64,000 nucleotides of DNA from an uncultured Flavobacteriales bacterium (GTDB lineage Bacteria > Bacteroidota > Bacteroidia > Flavobacteriales_E > Vicingaceae): assembly GCA_937901255.1 (NCBI GenBank), contig CALCHN010000048.1:1-64000 (forward strand), written 5' to 3'. A model generated the notes under the pieces. The model was not told the DNA's origin. It ran no database searches and was given only the letters and a program-made list of their open reading frames with translations. Of the stretch, positions 34,619 through 43,701 are shown piece after piece; position 1 is the stretch's first letter; the number at the start of each line of letters is the position of its first letter. The translations under genes were made by a program, and so were the position numbers.

Positions 34619-36553
34619 CTAAGCCAACGCTTTATTTTCAGCAGTTTCCATCATAGATTTTATTGTTTCAATTACAGCTTTTGCATCATAAAAACATTCT
34701 GCATAAAGTTCTTCTTGAGTTCCGTGGTCAACAAATTTATCTGGTATGCCTAATCTTTTTATTTGTGCCTGATAGTTGTTATCTGCCATAAATTCTAAAA
34801 CAGCACTTCCCAAACCTCCCATGATGCAACCATCTTCTAAGGTAATTACCTTGTTGAATTTAGTGAATACCTCATGCAATAAAATTTCATCAATCGGTTT
34901 TACAAAACGCATATCGTAGTGAGCGATACTAATGTTAGCAGTTTCTTCCAATTTTTCAATGGCTTTTTTAGCTTCCAAGCCAATTGGCCCGATAGACAAA
35001 ATAGCAATATCTTCACCATTTTTTAATCGCTGACCTGTACCAATTTTAATTTTCTTAAAAGGTGTTTTCCAATTTACCATAGAACCATTTCCTCTTGGAT
35101 AACGAATAGAGAAAGGTCCATTGTTTTCTACTTGAGCGGTAAACATCAAATTTCTCAACTCTTCTTCGTTAATGGGTGAAGCCACTATCATGTTTGGAAT
35201 ACATCTAAAGTATGCCAGATCGTAAGCTCCATGATGAGTTGCACCATCAGCTCCCACTACTCCTCCTCTATCCAAACAAAATACAACATGTAAATTTTGT
35301 AAGGCTACATCGTGTATCACTTGATCATAAGCACGCTGCATAAAAGAGGAGTAAATATTGCAAAATGGCACCAACCCCTGACTAGCCATTCCAGCAGAAA
35401 AAGTAACCGCATGTTGTTCTGCAATACCAACATCAAAAGCTCTGTCGGGCATAGCTTTCATCATTATGTTTAATGAACATCCTGAAGGCATGGCTGGTGT
35501 TACTCCAACAATTTTATCATTCTGTTCTGCTAATTCTACTATAGTATGTCCAAAAACATCCTGAAACTTAGGCGGCTGCGGACTTTTAGGAGCTATTTTT
35601 ATGATTTCGCCTGTTTCTTTATTAAAAATACCCGGAGCATGCCATTGAGTAGTATCACCTAATTCAGCAGGCTCGTAGCCTTTACCTTTTTCGGTAACAC
35701 AGTGTAAAATTTTTGGTCCGGGAATATCTTTTAAATCATCTAACACTTTCGCTAAGTAATTCACATCATGCCCGTCAACAGGCCCAAAATACCTAAAGTT
35801 TAAGGATTCAAATAAATTACTTTGTTTTAGTAAAGTAGATTTTATTCCATTCTCAATTTTCTGAGCAATGGCTTGAGCATTTGGCCCGAATTTACTAATT
35901 AATCCTAGTAAATTCCATACCTCATCTTTTACTTTGTTGTAAGTATGTGATGTAGTAATATCTGTTAAATATTCTTTTAATGCCCCCACATTCGGGTCGA
36001 TAGACATGCAGTTATCATTAAGAATAACCAACAAGTTGGTATCTTCGCTTCCTCCGTGGTTTAGACCTTCAAAAGCCAACCCTGCTGTCATAGAACCATC
36101 TCCAATAACTGCAATGTGTTGTTTGTTTTCTTTTTTATGACGAGATGCTACTGCCATACCTAAAGCAGCAGAAATAGAAGTAGAAGAATGTCCTACAGCA
36201 AAAGTATCGTATTCGCTTTCAGATGGTTTAGGGAAACCACTAATTCCTTTATAAATTCTATTAGTATGAAAAACCTCTCTTCTTCCGGTAAGGATTTTAT
36301 GTCCGTAAGCTTGGTGACCAACATCCCAAACAATTTTATCGTTGGGAGTATCAAAAACATAGTGTAAAGCAACAGTAAGTTCCACTACGCCTAAACTAGC
36401 TCCAAAATGTCCTCCTTTTTGAGAAACAACATCTACAATAAATTCTCTGAGTTCTTTACAAAGTTGTGGTAAGTCGTCCTCTGTTATTTTCTCTCTTAAA
36501 TCTTGGGGATAAATGATTTGCTCAAGGAGCTTTCCTGTTTGGTACTCTGCCAT
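34619..36553 (-). CDS. dxs: 1-deoxy-D-xylulose-5-phosphate synthase
   Basis: A 644-residue thiamine-diphosphate enzyme that condenses pyruvate with glyceraldehyde 3-phosphate, the first step of the MEP isoprenoid pathway. Motifs are VWDVGHQAYGHKILTGRR, VIGDGSMTAGLAFEGLNH (TPP binding), GPVDGHDV, DRGGVVGADGATHHGAYD and FSIRYPRGNG. Length and motifs are normal. The gene is followed closely by the two surface-protein genes on the same strand. Confidence 0.97.
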   Translation of the reverse strand: MAEYQTGKLLEQIIYPQDLREKITEDDLPQLCKELREFIVDVVSQKGGHFGASLGVVELTVALHYVFDTPNDKIVWDVGHQAYGHKILTGRREVFHTNRIYKGISGFPKPSESEYDTFAVGHSSTSISAALGMAVASRHKKENKQHIAVIGDGSMTAGLAFEGLNHGGSEDTNLLVILNDNCMSIDPNVGALKEYLTDITTSHTYNKVKDEVWNLLGLISKFGPNAQAIAQKIENGIKSTLLKQSNLFESLNFRYFGPVDGHDVNYLAKVLDDLKDIPGPKILHCVTEKGKGYEPAELGDTTQWHAPGIFNKETGEIIKIAPKSPQPPKFQDVFGHTIVELAEQNDKIVGVTPAMPSGCSLNIMMKAMPDRAFDVGIAEQHAVTFSAGMASQGLVPFCNIYSSFMQRAYDQVIHDVALQNLHVVFCLDRGGVVGADGATHHGAYDLAYFRCIPNMIVASPINEEELRNLMFTAQVENNGPFSIRYPRGNGSMVNWKTPFKKIKIGTGQRLKNGEDIAILSIGPIGLEAKKAIEKLEETANISIAHYDMRFVKPIDEILLHEVFTKFNKVITLEDGCIMGGLGSAVLEFMADNNYQAQIKRLGIPDKFVDHGTQEELYAECFYDAKAVIETIKSMMETAENKALA

Positions 36554-36655
36554 GTATAATCCGTTGTTAAAAAATCTACTTACGAAATTACGCCTTTTTT
36601 AATTTTACCTACAACGTTTTTCCGGAAAGAAATTACTAATAGTTGTTAATAACTG

Positions 36656-37795
36656 TTACTTTCTTAAAGTTACTGATTGTTTAAATTCGTAAGGTTTGTT
36701 ATCTTCTCCTAAGGCATTAATAACTAGGAAATAAGTCCCATCAGCAACAGGCTGACTATTCATGTCTTTACCATCCCAAAATCCTGAAATAGTATTCCAT
36801 TCAAAAACAACAGTTCCATTTTGGTTGTAAACAACCGCTTTAAACTCTTTAATATTTTCTCCTTCAATTAGTAAAATATCATTTTTACCATCTCCATTAG
36901 GAGTAAAAATATTTTGAATATCAGATATAGAAGATTTTACAAGCGATAAAACTTCAATGTTTTCGGTAATGGTTTTAGTTTTCCCTTGCTTATCTTTTAC
37001 GGTAAGTAGTACTTCATATTTACCCGGATTATCAAATGTATGATACACATTTTCACCCGACTTAGTTGTACCATCAATTTTCCATTCATAATCGGCAGCT
37101 TCTCCATTTGCATTAAACTCTACATATAAAGGAGCATCGCCTTTTTTTGTACTTGCTTTTAAGCTAACATTTGCCAACACATCTACTTTTGGTGTATTGG
37201 TTGTTGACGTTTGAGTTGGTGGTGTATTGGTAGTTGTTACCACCGTACTTTGTGTTTGTGTTTCCTTATTATTTTCAACAACAGTATTGCTAGATGTTGT
37301 AGTAGTTGCAGTTGTATTATTGTTGTTTACAGTGTTGTTAGTATTATTTTTTTCGGTTGAAGTAAGGTCTTTTTCCTCCACTTCATTTTGTTGAGGAGTT
37401 ATCAGATTGCTTTTATTTTCTGTAGTGTTATTTTCTGTTGTTAATGGTATTTCAGTTGCTGTTTCTTCAATAATTTGTGGAGCTGAGTTTTCAGTTATTA
37501 CTTGGTTTTCGGCAACTTCATTAGTGTTAATTGGTTCTTCTTTAAACGCATTGTAAATTAACACTGAAGAGGTAACTACAACTGCAGAGGTAATAGTAGC
37601 TGCGGCAATTTTAAAGAAAGCACTTTTAGCAGCAAAACCTCCTGCATTTCCTGCAGATGAAGATGAGGCTGCAGATGAAGCTGGTGAGTTAATAGACTGC
37701 TGTATATTGTTCCATACAGAAGCATCAACATTAGCTTCATAATTTTCAAAGCTATCTTTAAAAAGTTGTTCTATATTTTCAAATTCTTTTTTCAT
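36656..37795 (-). CDS. Anti-sigma-like membrane protein with PKD domain and T9SS-type C-terminal domain
   Basis: A 379-residue protein with the same plan as the one at 10702-11976. It has a cytoplasmic segment with a comparable pattern (EFENIEQLFKDSFENYE, then SVWNNIQQ), an Ala/Ser-rich stretch and a membrane span at about 61-82. A long Asn/Thr linker follows (about 90-200), then one PKD domain with the signature around YHTFDNPGKYEVLLTV. The C-terminal 80 residues are a good match to the type B (gliding-motility, CHU_C) T9SS domain: NIFTPNGDGKND, then FKAVVYNQNG, FWDGKDMNSQPV and DGTYFLVI. The preferred start is the ATG at 37795; a TTG at 37807 lies inside a hairpin. It follows the sigma gene by 40 bp. 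Confidence 0.73.
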   Translation of the reverse strand: MKKEFENIEQLFKDSFENYEANVDASVWNNIQQSINSPASSAASSSSAGNAGGFAAKSAFFKIAAATITSAVVVTSSVLIYNAFKEEPINTNEVAENQVITENSAPQIIEETATEIPLTTENNTTENKSNLITPQQNEVEEKDLTSTEKNNTNNTVNNNNTTATTTTSSNTVVENNKETQTQSTVVTTTNTPPTQTSTTNTPKVDVLANVSLKASTKKGDAPLYVEFNANGEAADYEWKIDGTTKSGENVYHTFDNPGKYEVLLTVKDKQGKTKTITENIEVLSLVKSSISDIQNIFTPNGDGKNDILLIEGENIKEFKAVVYNQNGTVVFEWNTISGFWDGKDMNSQPVADGTYFLVINALGEDNKPYEFKQSVTLRK

Positions 37796-37805
37796 AATTC
37801 TTAGC

Positions 37806-37836
37806 AAGTCCCCCTTCGGGGGATTTTAGGGGGCTT
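37806..37836 (-). promoter_or_regulatory. GC-rich hairpin between sigma and anti-sigma genes
   Basis: TCCCCC-TTC-GGGGGA (37809-37823) forms a very stable stem, and a second G run with flank (GGGGGCTT, 37829-37836) can compete for the same C run. It occupies the space just before the start of the PKD/CTD gene and may lower its translation or attenuate transcription. The sequence resembles dispersed intergenic repeats of Flavobacteriales. Confidence 0.6.
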
Positions 37837-38381
37837 TATCTCGTAATCGCTTCTTTCATTAATAAATTTTGTAAACAAACTCTAGCTCTAGAATATTGAG
37901 ACTTAGAAGTATTTACTGTAATGCCTAATTGTTCTGCAATTTCTTTATGCGAATAGCCTTCTATAGCGTACATGTTAAAAACTGTTCTAAACCCGGTTGG
38001 CATTTGCTGAATAATTTTTAGTAAATCTTCTGCTTTTAAATCATCCAACGCATTGGCATCATTATTAGCCAGTAAAAAATCTACTTTTTCTATATCAATA
38101 TTCTCGTTGTTTTTCTTATTTTTTCTGATGTTATCTAAAGCAGTGTTGACCACTACCCTTCTAATCCATCCTTCCAAAGAGCCTTCACCATTATAGGTAT
38201 CCAATTTTTCAAAAACTTTTATAAAACCCATTTGTAAAACATCTTGGGCTTCATCATGGTCTTTGGAATATCTAAGGCAAACTCCCATCATTCTTTTAGA
38301 GTAATACTCGAACAAATGCTTTTGTGCTGATGAATTATTCTTCAAGCACTCTACCACTAATTGCTCTTCACTCCATTTCAT
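37836..38381 (-). CDS. ECF RNA polymerase sigma factor
   Basis: A 181-residue sigma-70 family protein paralogous to the one at 11969-12538. Region 2: LRYSKDHDEAQDVLQMGFIK and GSLEGWIRRVVVNTALDNIR. Region 4: MPTGFRTVFNMYAIEGYSHK and EIAEQLGITVNTSKSQYSRA. It is followed by a PKD/CTD membrane protein that is its likely anti-sigma partner. The two sigma proteins differ most in the linker between regions 2 and 4, so they may serve different promoters. Confidence 0.92.
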   Translation of the reverse strand: MKWSEEQLVVECLKNNSSAQKHLFEYYSKRMMGVCLRYSKDHDEAQDVLQMGFIKVFEKLDTYNGEGSLEGWIRRVVVNTALDNIRKNKKNNENIDIEKVDFLLANNDANALDDLKAEDLLKIIQQMPTGFRTVFNMYAIEGYSHKEIAEQLGITVNTSKSQYSRARVCLQNLLMKEAITR

Positions 38382-38484
38382 TTTTTATAGAAGATGTTTG
38401 TTTGTTAAAAAAGGTTGCATTGGGAGTTGTTAACAAATCCCAATTTATTAACTCCCTTATTTTCCATAAAGTTAATGAAAAATA

Positions 38485-38510
38485 AAACACCGAGCTAACT
38501 CAGTGTTTTA
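38485..38510 (-). terminator. Terminator after purB
   Basis: AAAACACCGAG pairs with CTCAGTGTTTT (one mismatch, four-base loop), with a T-rich stretch on the minus strand, 28 bp after the purB stop. Confidence 0.7.
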
Positions 38511-38538
38511 TAATTTTAATAACTATTTTTATTGTGAC

Positions 38539-39894
38539 TTAAAACAAATCAACACCAGTAAAGGTTGCTGGGGATATTTTTTTCAATTCTGCCTTAATTT
38601 CATCATTCACGTTTAAGGTCTCAATGAAATCGGCAATAGAAGTAGCTGTAATTTTTGTATTGGTTCTGGTAAGTTCCTTCAAGGCTTCGTAAGGTTTTGG
38701 GTAGCCTTCTCTTCTCAATACTGTTTGAATAGCCTCAGCAACTACTGCCCAATTATTTTCTAAATCTTCAGCAATTTTAGCTTCATTAATTAATAATTTT
38801 TTCCAACCTTTTTGTAGCGACTGAAATGCTAAAACAGTGTGTCCAATAGGCATTCCAACATTTCTTAATACTGTAGAATCTGTTAAATCTCTTTGTAAAC
38901 GAGAGATAGGCAATTTTGCTGCTAAATGCTCAAAAAGTGCGTTGGCAATACCTAAATTTCCTTCAGCATTTTCAAAATCTATTGGGTTTACCTTATGTGG
39001 CATAGCCGAAGAGCCTATTTCTCCTGCTTTAATTTTTTGTTTGAAGTAATCCATAGAAACATAAGTCCACACATCTCTACTTAAGTCTATTAAAATGGTA
39101 TTAATACGTTTTTGAGCATCGAATAAAGCTGCTAAATTATCGTAATGTTCAATTTGTGTAGTAATTTGAGAACGTTGTAAGCCTAGTTTATCTTTAGCAA
39201 AATCATTAGCAAATTTAATCCAGTTTATTTGAGGGTAAGCTACATGGTGTGCATTAAAATTACCTGTTGCTCCACCAAATTTTGCCGCAAATGGAATGGA
39301 TTTCAACTGTGCTAACTGAACTTCTAAACGTTCAATAAAAACAGCTATTTCTTTACCTAATTTTGTTGGAGAAGCTGGTTGTCCGTGCGTTCTTGCCAAC
39401 ATAGGAACATTTCTCCAATCGTTAGCACTTTCTTTTAGCATAGCTATGGTTGAATTCAACAACGGAAGATACACTTCATGAAGTGCTTCTTTAATTGACA
39501 TTGGCACCGAAGTGTTGTTAATATCCTGAGAAGTTAATCCAAAATGAACAAATTCTTTGTATTCAGCAGGAACGCCTATTTCATCAAATTTTTCTTTGAT
39601 AAAATACTCTACTGCTTTTACATCATGATTGGTAATCTTTTCTGTGTCTTTTATTTTTTGAGCATCAGCTAAAGAAAACTGTTTGTAAATAGCACGTAAT
39701 GGCTCAAATAAATTTTTATCTATTCCACTTAACTGTGGTAATGGCAATTCGCATAGAGCAATAAAATATTCAATTTCAACTTTTACTCTATAATTGATTA
39801 ATGCCGCTTCAGAAAAAAAAGGAGCTAATTTTTCTCCGGCATTTCTATACCTTCCATCGAGTGGAGAAACGGCAGTAAGTGGTGATAATTCCAT
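38539..39894 (-). CDS. purB: Adenylosuccinate lyase
   Basis: A 451-residue enzyme of the fumarase/aspartase superfamily that makes AICAR and AMP in purine synthesis. It begins MELSPLTAVSPLDGRYRN, close to the E. coli type of PurB, and has MLARTHGQPASPTKLGKE, the catalytic His region, and the signature GEIGSSAMPHKVNPIDFENA. The ATG at 39894 is chosen over one two codons upstream because it matches the family start. A perfect -7 box lies at 39918-39925. Confidence 0.96.
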   Translation of the reverse strand: MELSPLTAVSPLDGRYRNAGEKLAPFFSEAALINYRVKVEIEYFIALCELPLPQLSGIDKNLFEPLRAIYKQFSLADAQKIKDTEKITNHDVKAVEYFIKEKFDEIGVPAEYKEFVHFGLTSQDINNTSVPMSIKEALHEVYLPLLNSTIAMLKESANDWRNVPMLARTHGQPASPTKLGKEIAVFIERLEVQLAQLKSIPFAAKFGGATGNFNAHHVAYPQINWIKFANDFAKDKLGLQRSQITTQIEHYDNLAALFDAQKRINTILIDLSRDVWTYVSMDYFKQKIKAGEIGSSAMPHKVNPIDFENAEGNLGIANALFEHLAAKLPISRLQRDLTDSTVLRNVGMPIGHTVLAFQSLQKGWKKLLINEAKIAEDLENNWAVVAEAIQTVLRREGYPKPYEALKELTRTNTKITATSIADFIETLNVNDEIKAELKKISPATFTGVDLF

Positions 39895-39917
39895 AGTCAT
39901 TAAATTTAAAAAAAGAA

Positions 39918-39925
39918 CAAATTTA
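39918..39925 (-). promoter_or_regulatory. -7 box of the purB promoter
   Basis: TAAATTTG on the minus strand matches TAnnTTTG exactly, 23 bp before the chosen purB start. Confidence 0.55.
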
Positions 39926-39992
39926 TGCCTTTTGAAACTATTAAACCCATATTCTGCAATAGAAAATAAAGAATTTCTTTAAACCAATATTA

Positions 39993-40283
39993 TTAGGATT
40001 TTTTATCAGGCTTCTTGGAGGTAATTTCTGATATGAAAGATTGTTGCTGTTTAGTAATTGCTATGGTTTCGTTTATTGTATCTTTATAGGTTTTAATGGG
40101 AGTTATTTTCTTTAATATCTCAATTAATTTATTATTCTGTTGTAGCAAGTTTTCCGTTAGTTTTATCAACTCATCTGTAGAATAGATTTTATTGGTGATT
40201 TTTTTATCTTTAGTTGACTTTGCCATGATGGTAATTAACTCATCAATTTCATTTTTTTTAAGCCAAACAATAAATGGTGTCAT
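39993..40283 (-). CDS. Small coiled-coil-like hypothetical protein
   Basis: A 96-residue protein that I do not recognise. It is Lys/Ile-rich with a probable amphipathic helix in the middle (ELIKLTENLLQQNNKLIEIL) and a basic tail (SKKPDKKS). The helix resembles the C-terminal helix of the divergently transcribed XRE regulator (DTLISLFEKQQEINKLILEK), so the two may interact. A perfect dyad TGCAAC-AAA-GTTGCA (40328-40342) lies 45 bp upstream of its start. Base composition is very AT-rich. Confidence 0.55.
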   Translation of the reverse strand: MTPFIVWLKKNEIDELITIMAKSTKDKKITNKIYSTDELIKLTENLLQQNNKLIEILKKITPIKTYKDTINETIAITKQQQSFISEITSKKPDKKS

Positions 40284-40428
40284 AATTTTTTTATTTTAGT
40301 AGTTTAAAATATTTTTAAAACCATAAATGCAACAAAGTTGCAATAAATGTAAATATATTTCATTAAAAAACAAATGATACCCAACATTTTTTTTAAAATA
40401 ATGATATAAAAAATAAATACTCCGTAAA

Positions 40429-40452
40429 TTACTAAGTATTTTTACTTAGTAA
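40429..40452. promoter_or_regulatory. Operator-like palindrome of the XRE regulator
   Basis: TTACTAAGTA-TTTT-TACTTAGTAA has perfect ten-base arms and ends 17 bp before the XRE start codon, the usual place for an autoregulatory site. There is no T tract typical of a terminator, and no gene ends here. Confidence 0.65.
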
Positions 40453-40469
40453 AACAAAAAAACAATTCA

Positions 40470-40838
40470 ATGTCTGTCGATAACATCTTAAAGAAAATCA
40501 AACTTGCTAGGGTAAATAAAAATTATTCTCAGAAAGAAATGGCTGAAAAACTCAAAATTTCAACCCCAACCTACTCTAGATTTGAACGTGGTATAACCAA
40601 AACGAGTTATGATTTTTTATCAAAAGTTTGTATTGTTTTAGATATAGACATTAATAGCTTAGACAAAAGCATTAATATAGTGGAGGAATTTCTGCCACAA
40701 TATGAGCGAACCATTAATTATGACCAAGCAGTATCTCAAAATGAGATAGATACTTTAATTAGTTTATTTGAGAAACAACAAGAAATTAATAAGCTAATTT
40801 TAGAAAAATTATTTCAATTAAAGAGTAAAAGTATCTAG
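40470..40838 (+). CDS. XRE-family transcriptional regulator
   Basis: A 122-residue protein. Residues 5-62 are a lambda-repressor-like helix-turn-helix (IKLARVNKNYSQKEMAEKLK, then ISTPTYSRFERGITK). The C-terminal half ends in a predicted coiled coil (EKQQEINKLILEKLFQLK), probably for oligomerisation. It is divergent from the small gene at 39993-40283 and has a perfect palindrome just upstream. Its last 21 bases overlap the end of the convergent MBL hydrolase gene. It could be a lone regulator or half of a small two-gene module. Confidence 0.85.
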   Translation: MSVDNILKKIKLARVNKNYSQKEMAEKLKISTPTYSRFERGITKTSYDFLSKVCIVLDIDINSLDKSINIVEEFLPQYERTINYDQAVSQNEIDTLISLFEKQQEINKLILEKLFQLKSKSI

Positions 40839-41588
40839 TACCAACCCATCATAAGCCAATTCAATAAAATCGGGTAATTCTTTCTGAACCTCTTCATGTT
40901 TTCCCATTAAATGGCTGATGTGAATTAAATATGCTTTTTTAGGCTTTAACATTTTTAATAGCTCAACTGCTTCATCTAAATTATAATGAGATATATGTTT
41001 TTCTTTTCTGAGTGCATCTAATACTATAATTTCTGCTCCTTTAATCTTTTCTAATTCCTCCGTATCAATTTTATTAGCATCAGTAATGTAGGCAAAATTG
41101 TCTATTCTAAAAGCTTTTACAGGCATTTTGTAGTGCCAAACACTTATAGGAATTAAATCAATATCGCCAATAGTAAAGGGTATATCATCAATGGTATGTA
41201 GCTTTAATTCAGGTACTCCGGGATATTTATATTCGGAAAAAGCATAATGAAATTCTCTAATTAATGCCGACTGAACTTCTGAAGTAGCATAAATAGGTAA
41301 TATACTTTTTTGCTTAAAATTAAACGCCCTTACATCATCCAATCCAGCAATATGATCTTTATGTTCGTGAGTAAATACTACAGCATCTAGGTGTTGTACA
41401 TTTGCTCTTAGCATTTGTTGCCTGAAATCAGGACCTGTATCTATAACAATGGTAGTATTTTCTTTCTGGACTAAAATTGAAGTACGCAAGCGATTATCTT
41501 TAGGATTTTCAGACATGCAAACCTCACAGTTACAAGCTATAACTGGCACTCCTTGTGATGTTCCTGTTCCTAAAAATGTTATTCGCAT
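40818..41588 (-). CDS. MBL-fold metallo-hydrolase (PhnP-like)
   Basis: A 256-residue metallo-beta-lactamase-fold hydrolase beginning MRITFLGTGTSQGVPVIACN. It has a Cys pair (CNCEVC) that binds a structural zinc in PhnP-type enzymes, the metal site THEHKDH, an Asp in VIDTGPDFRQQ, and a final His motif ISHLMGKHEE. PhnP is a cyclic phosphodiesterase; the substrate here is unknown. It lies about 107 bp downstream of the E1 dehydrogenase gene on the same strand and overlaps the XRE gene tail to tail. Confidence 0.9.
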   Translation of the reverse strand: MRITFLGTGTSQGVPVIACNCEVCMSENPKDNRLRTSILVQKENTTIVIDTGPDFRQQMLRANVQHLDAVVFTHEHKDHIAGLDDVRAFNFKQKSILPIYATSEVQSALIREFHYAFSEYKYPGVPELKLHTIDDIPFTIGDIDLIPISVWHYKMPVKAFRIDNFAYITDANKIDTEELEKIKGAEIIVLDALRKEKHISHYNLDEAVELLKMLKPKKAYLIHISHLMGKHEEVQKELPDFIELAYDGLVLDTFTL

Positions 41589-41644
41589 TTTTATTTTTTT
41601 ATACAGTTTAAAAAAATTACTACTTAACTAATTCTTAAACTTTA

Positions 41645-41697
41645 CGATGACCTGCAATCATCGCTGTAAAATATCGCTCCGTTGGAGCTTATTTTTA
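41645..41697. terminator. Double hairpin after the E1 dehydrogenase gene
   Basis: CGATGA/TCATCG (41645-41663) and GCTCC-GTT-GGAGC (41676-41688) lie directly after the minus-strand E1 stop. The second is followed by TTATTTTT on the plus strand and resembles the hairpin at 5272-5284, so it may be a dispersed element. Confidence 0.5.
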
Positions 41698-43680
41698 AAA
41701 ATCTACCAATGTTTTCAATGCTGTTTTAAAGCGTTCTTTCGGCATAAAATTTTGTTCTAATTCTCCAATAAATGGTACGGGAGTATCTAAGCTTGCCACA
41801 CGTTTTATTGGCGCATCTAAATATTCAAAGCAATTTTCGGTAATTAAAGCACTTAGCTCACCTCCTATTCCATTAAACATAGTAGCTTCATGCAAAATAA
41901 TTACTCTGTTGGTTTTCTTTACGGAATTAAAAATAGTTTCCGTATCCAAAGGTACTAAAGTTCTTAAATCTATTAAATCTGCTGCTATTTCTGGGTTTTC
42001 ATCTAAGGTTTCTAACGCCCAATGCACGCCCATTCCATAAGTTACAATTGTAACTTGTTCTCCTTCTCTTACCAAACTAGCTTTACCAAACGGCAAAGTA
42101 TAATAATCATCAGGAACTTCTTGTGTTATACTTCTGTACAATCCTTTGTGTTCAAAATACATTACCGGATTTGGGTCTTCAAAAGCAGTATTCAACAAGC
42201 CTTTAGCATCATAAGGAAAAGCAGGATAAACAATTTTTAATCCTGGAACTTGTGTAAACCAAGCTTCATTACTTTGAGAGTGAAACGGCCCTGCTGCCAT
42301 TCCTCCACCTGTTGGCATTCTTACAACCACATCGGCATTTTGTTGCCAACGATAATGACTTTTAGCTAAATTATTACAAATTTGAGTAATGCCTTCACTA
42401 ACAAAGTCGGCAAACTGCATTTCTACCATAGCTTTTTGTCCGTTAATAGAAAGTCCTAAACCTGCCCCTAAAATAGCAGATTCGCAAAGTGGTGTATTTC
42501 TAACTCTATCTTTGCCAAACTGAGCTACAAAACCATCTGTAATTTTAAAAACCCCTCCATAATCTGCAATGTCTTGTCCCATTAACACTAAGTTTGGATG
42601 TTTTTCCATGCTTTGTCTTAATCCATCAGAAATAGCATCAATTAATCTTTTTTCAGATTTTTGTTCTAAAGCAGGTGTCGTTTCTGAAAAAGAAAATGGT
42701 GCATAAACATCATTTAGTTCAGTTTGTGTATCTGCTACAATTTTTGGTTCATTATAAGCTTTTTCCCAATCTGTATTTATTTCTTCTTTTATCTCAGCTT
42801 TAATTGCTTCAATTTTAGCATTATCTAATACTTTTTCGGCTAACAAATAATTCTCGTAATTTACCACAGGGTCTTTTTGCTGCCATTCGTCCATCAACTC
42901 CTGAGGAACATACTTTGTACCTGAAGCTTCTTCGTGTCCACGCATTCTGAAAGTAAGTGCTTCAACTAAAATAGGTCGTGGTTTTTTACGAATAGACTCT
43001 GCTATCTGACTAATTTTATGGTAAACATCTAAAATGTTATTTCCATCAATTAATTCTGTTTCAATGCCGTAACCAATTCCTTTATCTACAAAGTTTTTAC
43101 AAATAAATTGCTCGCTAGAAGGAGTTGAAAGTCCATAACCATTATTTTCTACTAAAATAATTACTGGCAATTGCCAAACTGCAGCAGTATTAATAGCTTC
43201 ATGAAAATCTCCTTCGCTAGCACCACCATCTCCAGTAAAAACCAACGTAGCTTTTCCTTCATTATTCAATTTTTTACCTAAAGCAATTCCATCAGCCACC
43301 CCCATTTGAGGTCCTAAATGAGAAATCATACCAACAATCTTATGCTCTTGTGTACCGAAATGAAAAGAACGGTCTCTACCTTTGGTAAAACCATTCATTT
43401 TTCCTTGAAACTGAGAAAACAAGCGATGTAAAGGAATTTCTCTGCTCGTAAAAACACCCAAGTTTCTGTGCATGGGTAAAATATATTCGTCTTTTTCTAA
43501 TGCTAAAGCTGCTCCAACAGAAATAGCCTCTTGACCAATACCTGAAAACCACTTTGAAACTCTTCCCTGACGAAGTAAAATCAACATTTTCTCTTCAATC
43601 AAACGTGGTTTTAATAAATTTTTATAAAGCTTAATAAGCTCTTCATCTGTATATTTTCTTCTGTTAAATGTCAACGCCAT
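41695..43680 (-). CDS. 2-oxoacid dehydrogenase E1, fused alpha and beta subunits
   Basis: A 661-residue thiamine-diphosphate enzyme. Residues 1-330 are E1-alpha, with GQEAISVGAALAL, the TPP motif GDGGASEGDFHEAINTA and ENNGYGLSTP. Residues 340-661 are E1-beta, with MGQDIADYGGVFKITDGF, ESAILGAGLGLS and MPTGGGMAAGPFHSQ. It decarboxylates a 2-oxoacid, most likely branched-chain 2-oxoacids, and passes the acyl group to E2. The frame continues to a TTG at 43704, but that region holds a perfect -7 box (43702-43709), so the ATG at 43680 is the true start. Alpha-beta fusion is common in Bacteroidetes. Confidence 0.92.
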   Translation of the reverse strand: MALTFNRRKYTDEELIKLYKNLLKPRLIEEKMLILLRQGRVSKWFSGIGQEAISVGAALALEKDEYILPMHRNLGVFTSREIPLHRLFSQFQGKMNGFTKGRDRSFHFGTQEHKIVGMISHLGPQMGVADGIALGKKLNNEGKATLVFTGDGGASEGDFHEAINTAAVWQLPVIILVENNGYGLSTPSSEQFICKNFVDKGIGYGIETELIDGNNILDVYHKISQIAESIRKKPRPILVEALTFRMRGHEEASGTKYVPQELMDEWQQKDPVVNYENYLLAEKVLDNAKIEAIKAEIKEEINTDWEKAYNEPKIVADTQTELNDVYAPFSFSETTPALEQKSEKRLIDAISDGLRQSMEKHPNLVLMGQDIADYGGVFKITDGFVAQFGKDRVRNTPLCESAILGAGLGLSINGQKAMVEMQFADFVSEGITQICNNLAKSHYRWQQNADVVVRMPTGGGMAAGPFHSQSNEAWFTQVPGLKIVYPAFPYDAKGLLNTAFEDPNPVMYFEHKGLYRSITQEVPDDYYTLPFGKASLVREGEQVTIVTYGMGVHWALETLDENPEIAADLIDLRTLVPLDTETIFNSVKKTNRVIILHEATMFNGIGGELSALITENCFEYLDAPIKRVASLDTPVPFIGELEQNFMPKERFKTALKTLVDF

Positions 43681-43701
43681 AAGTTGTGTATTTTGAAGTG
43701 C

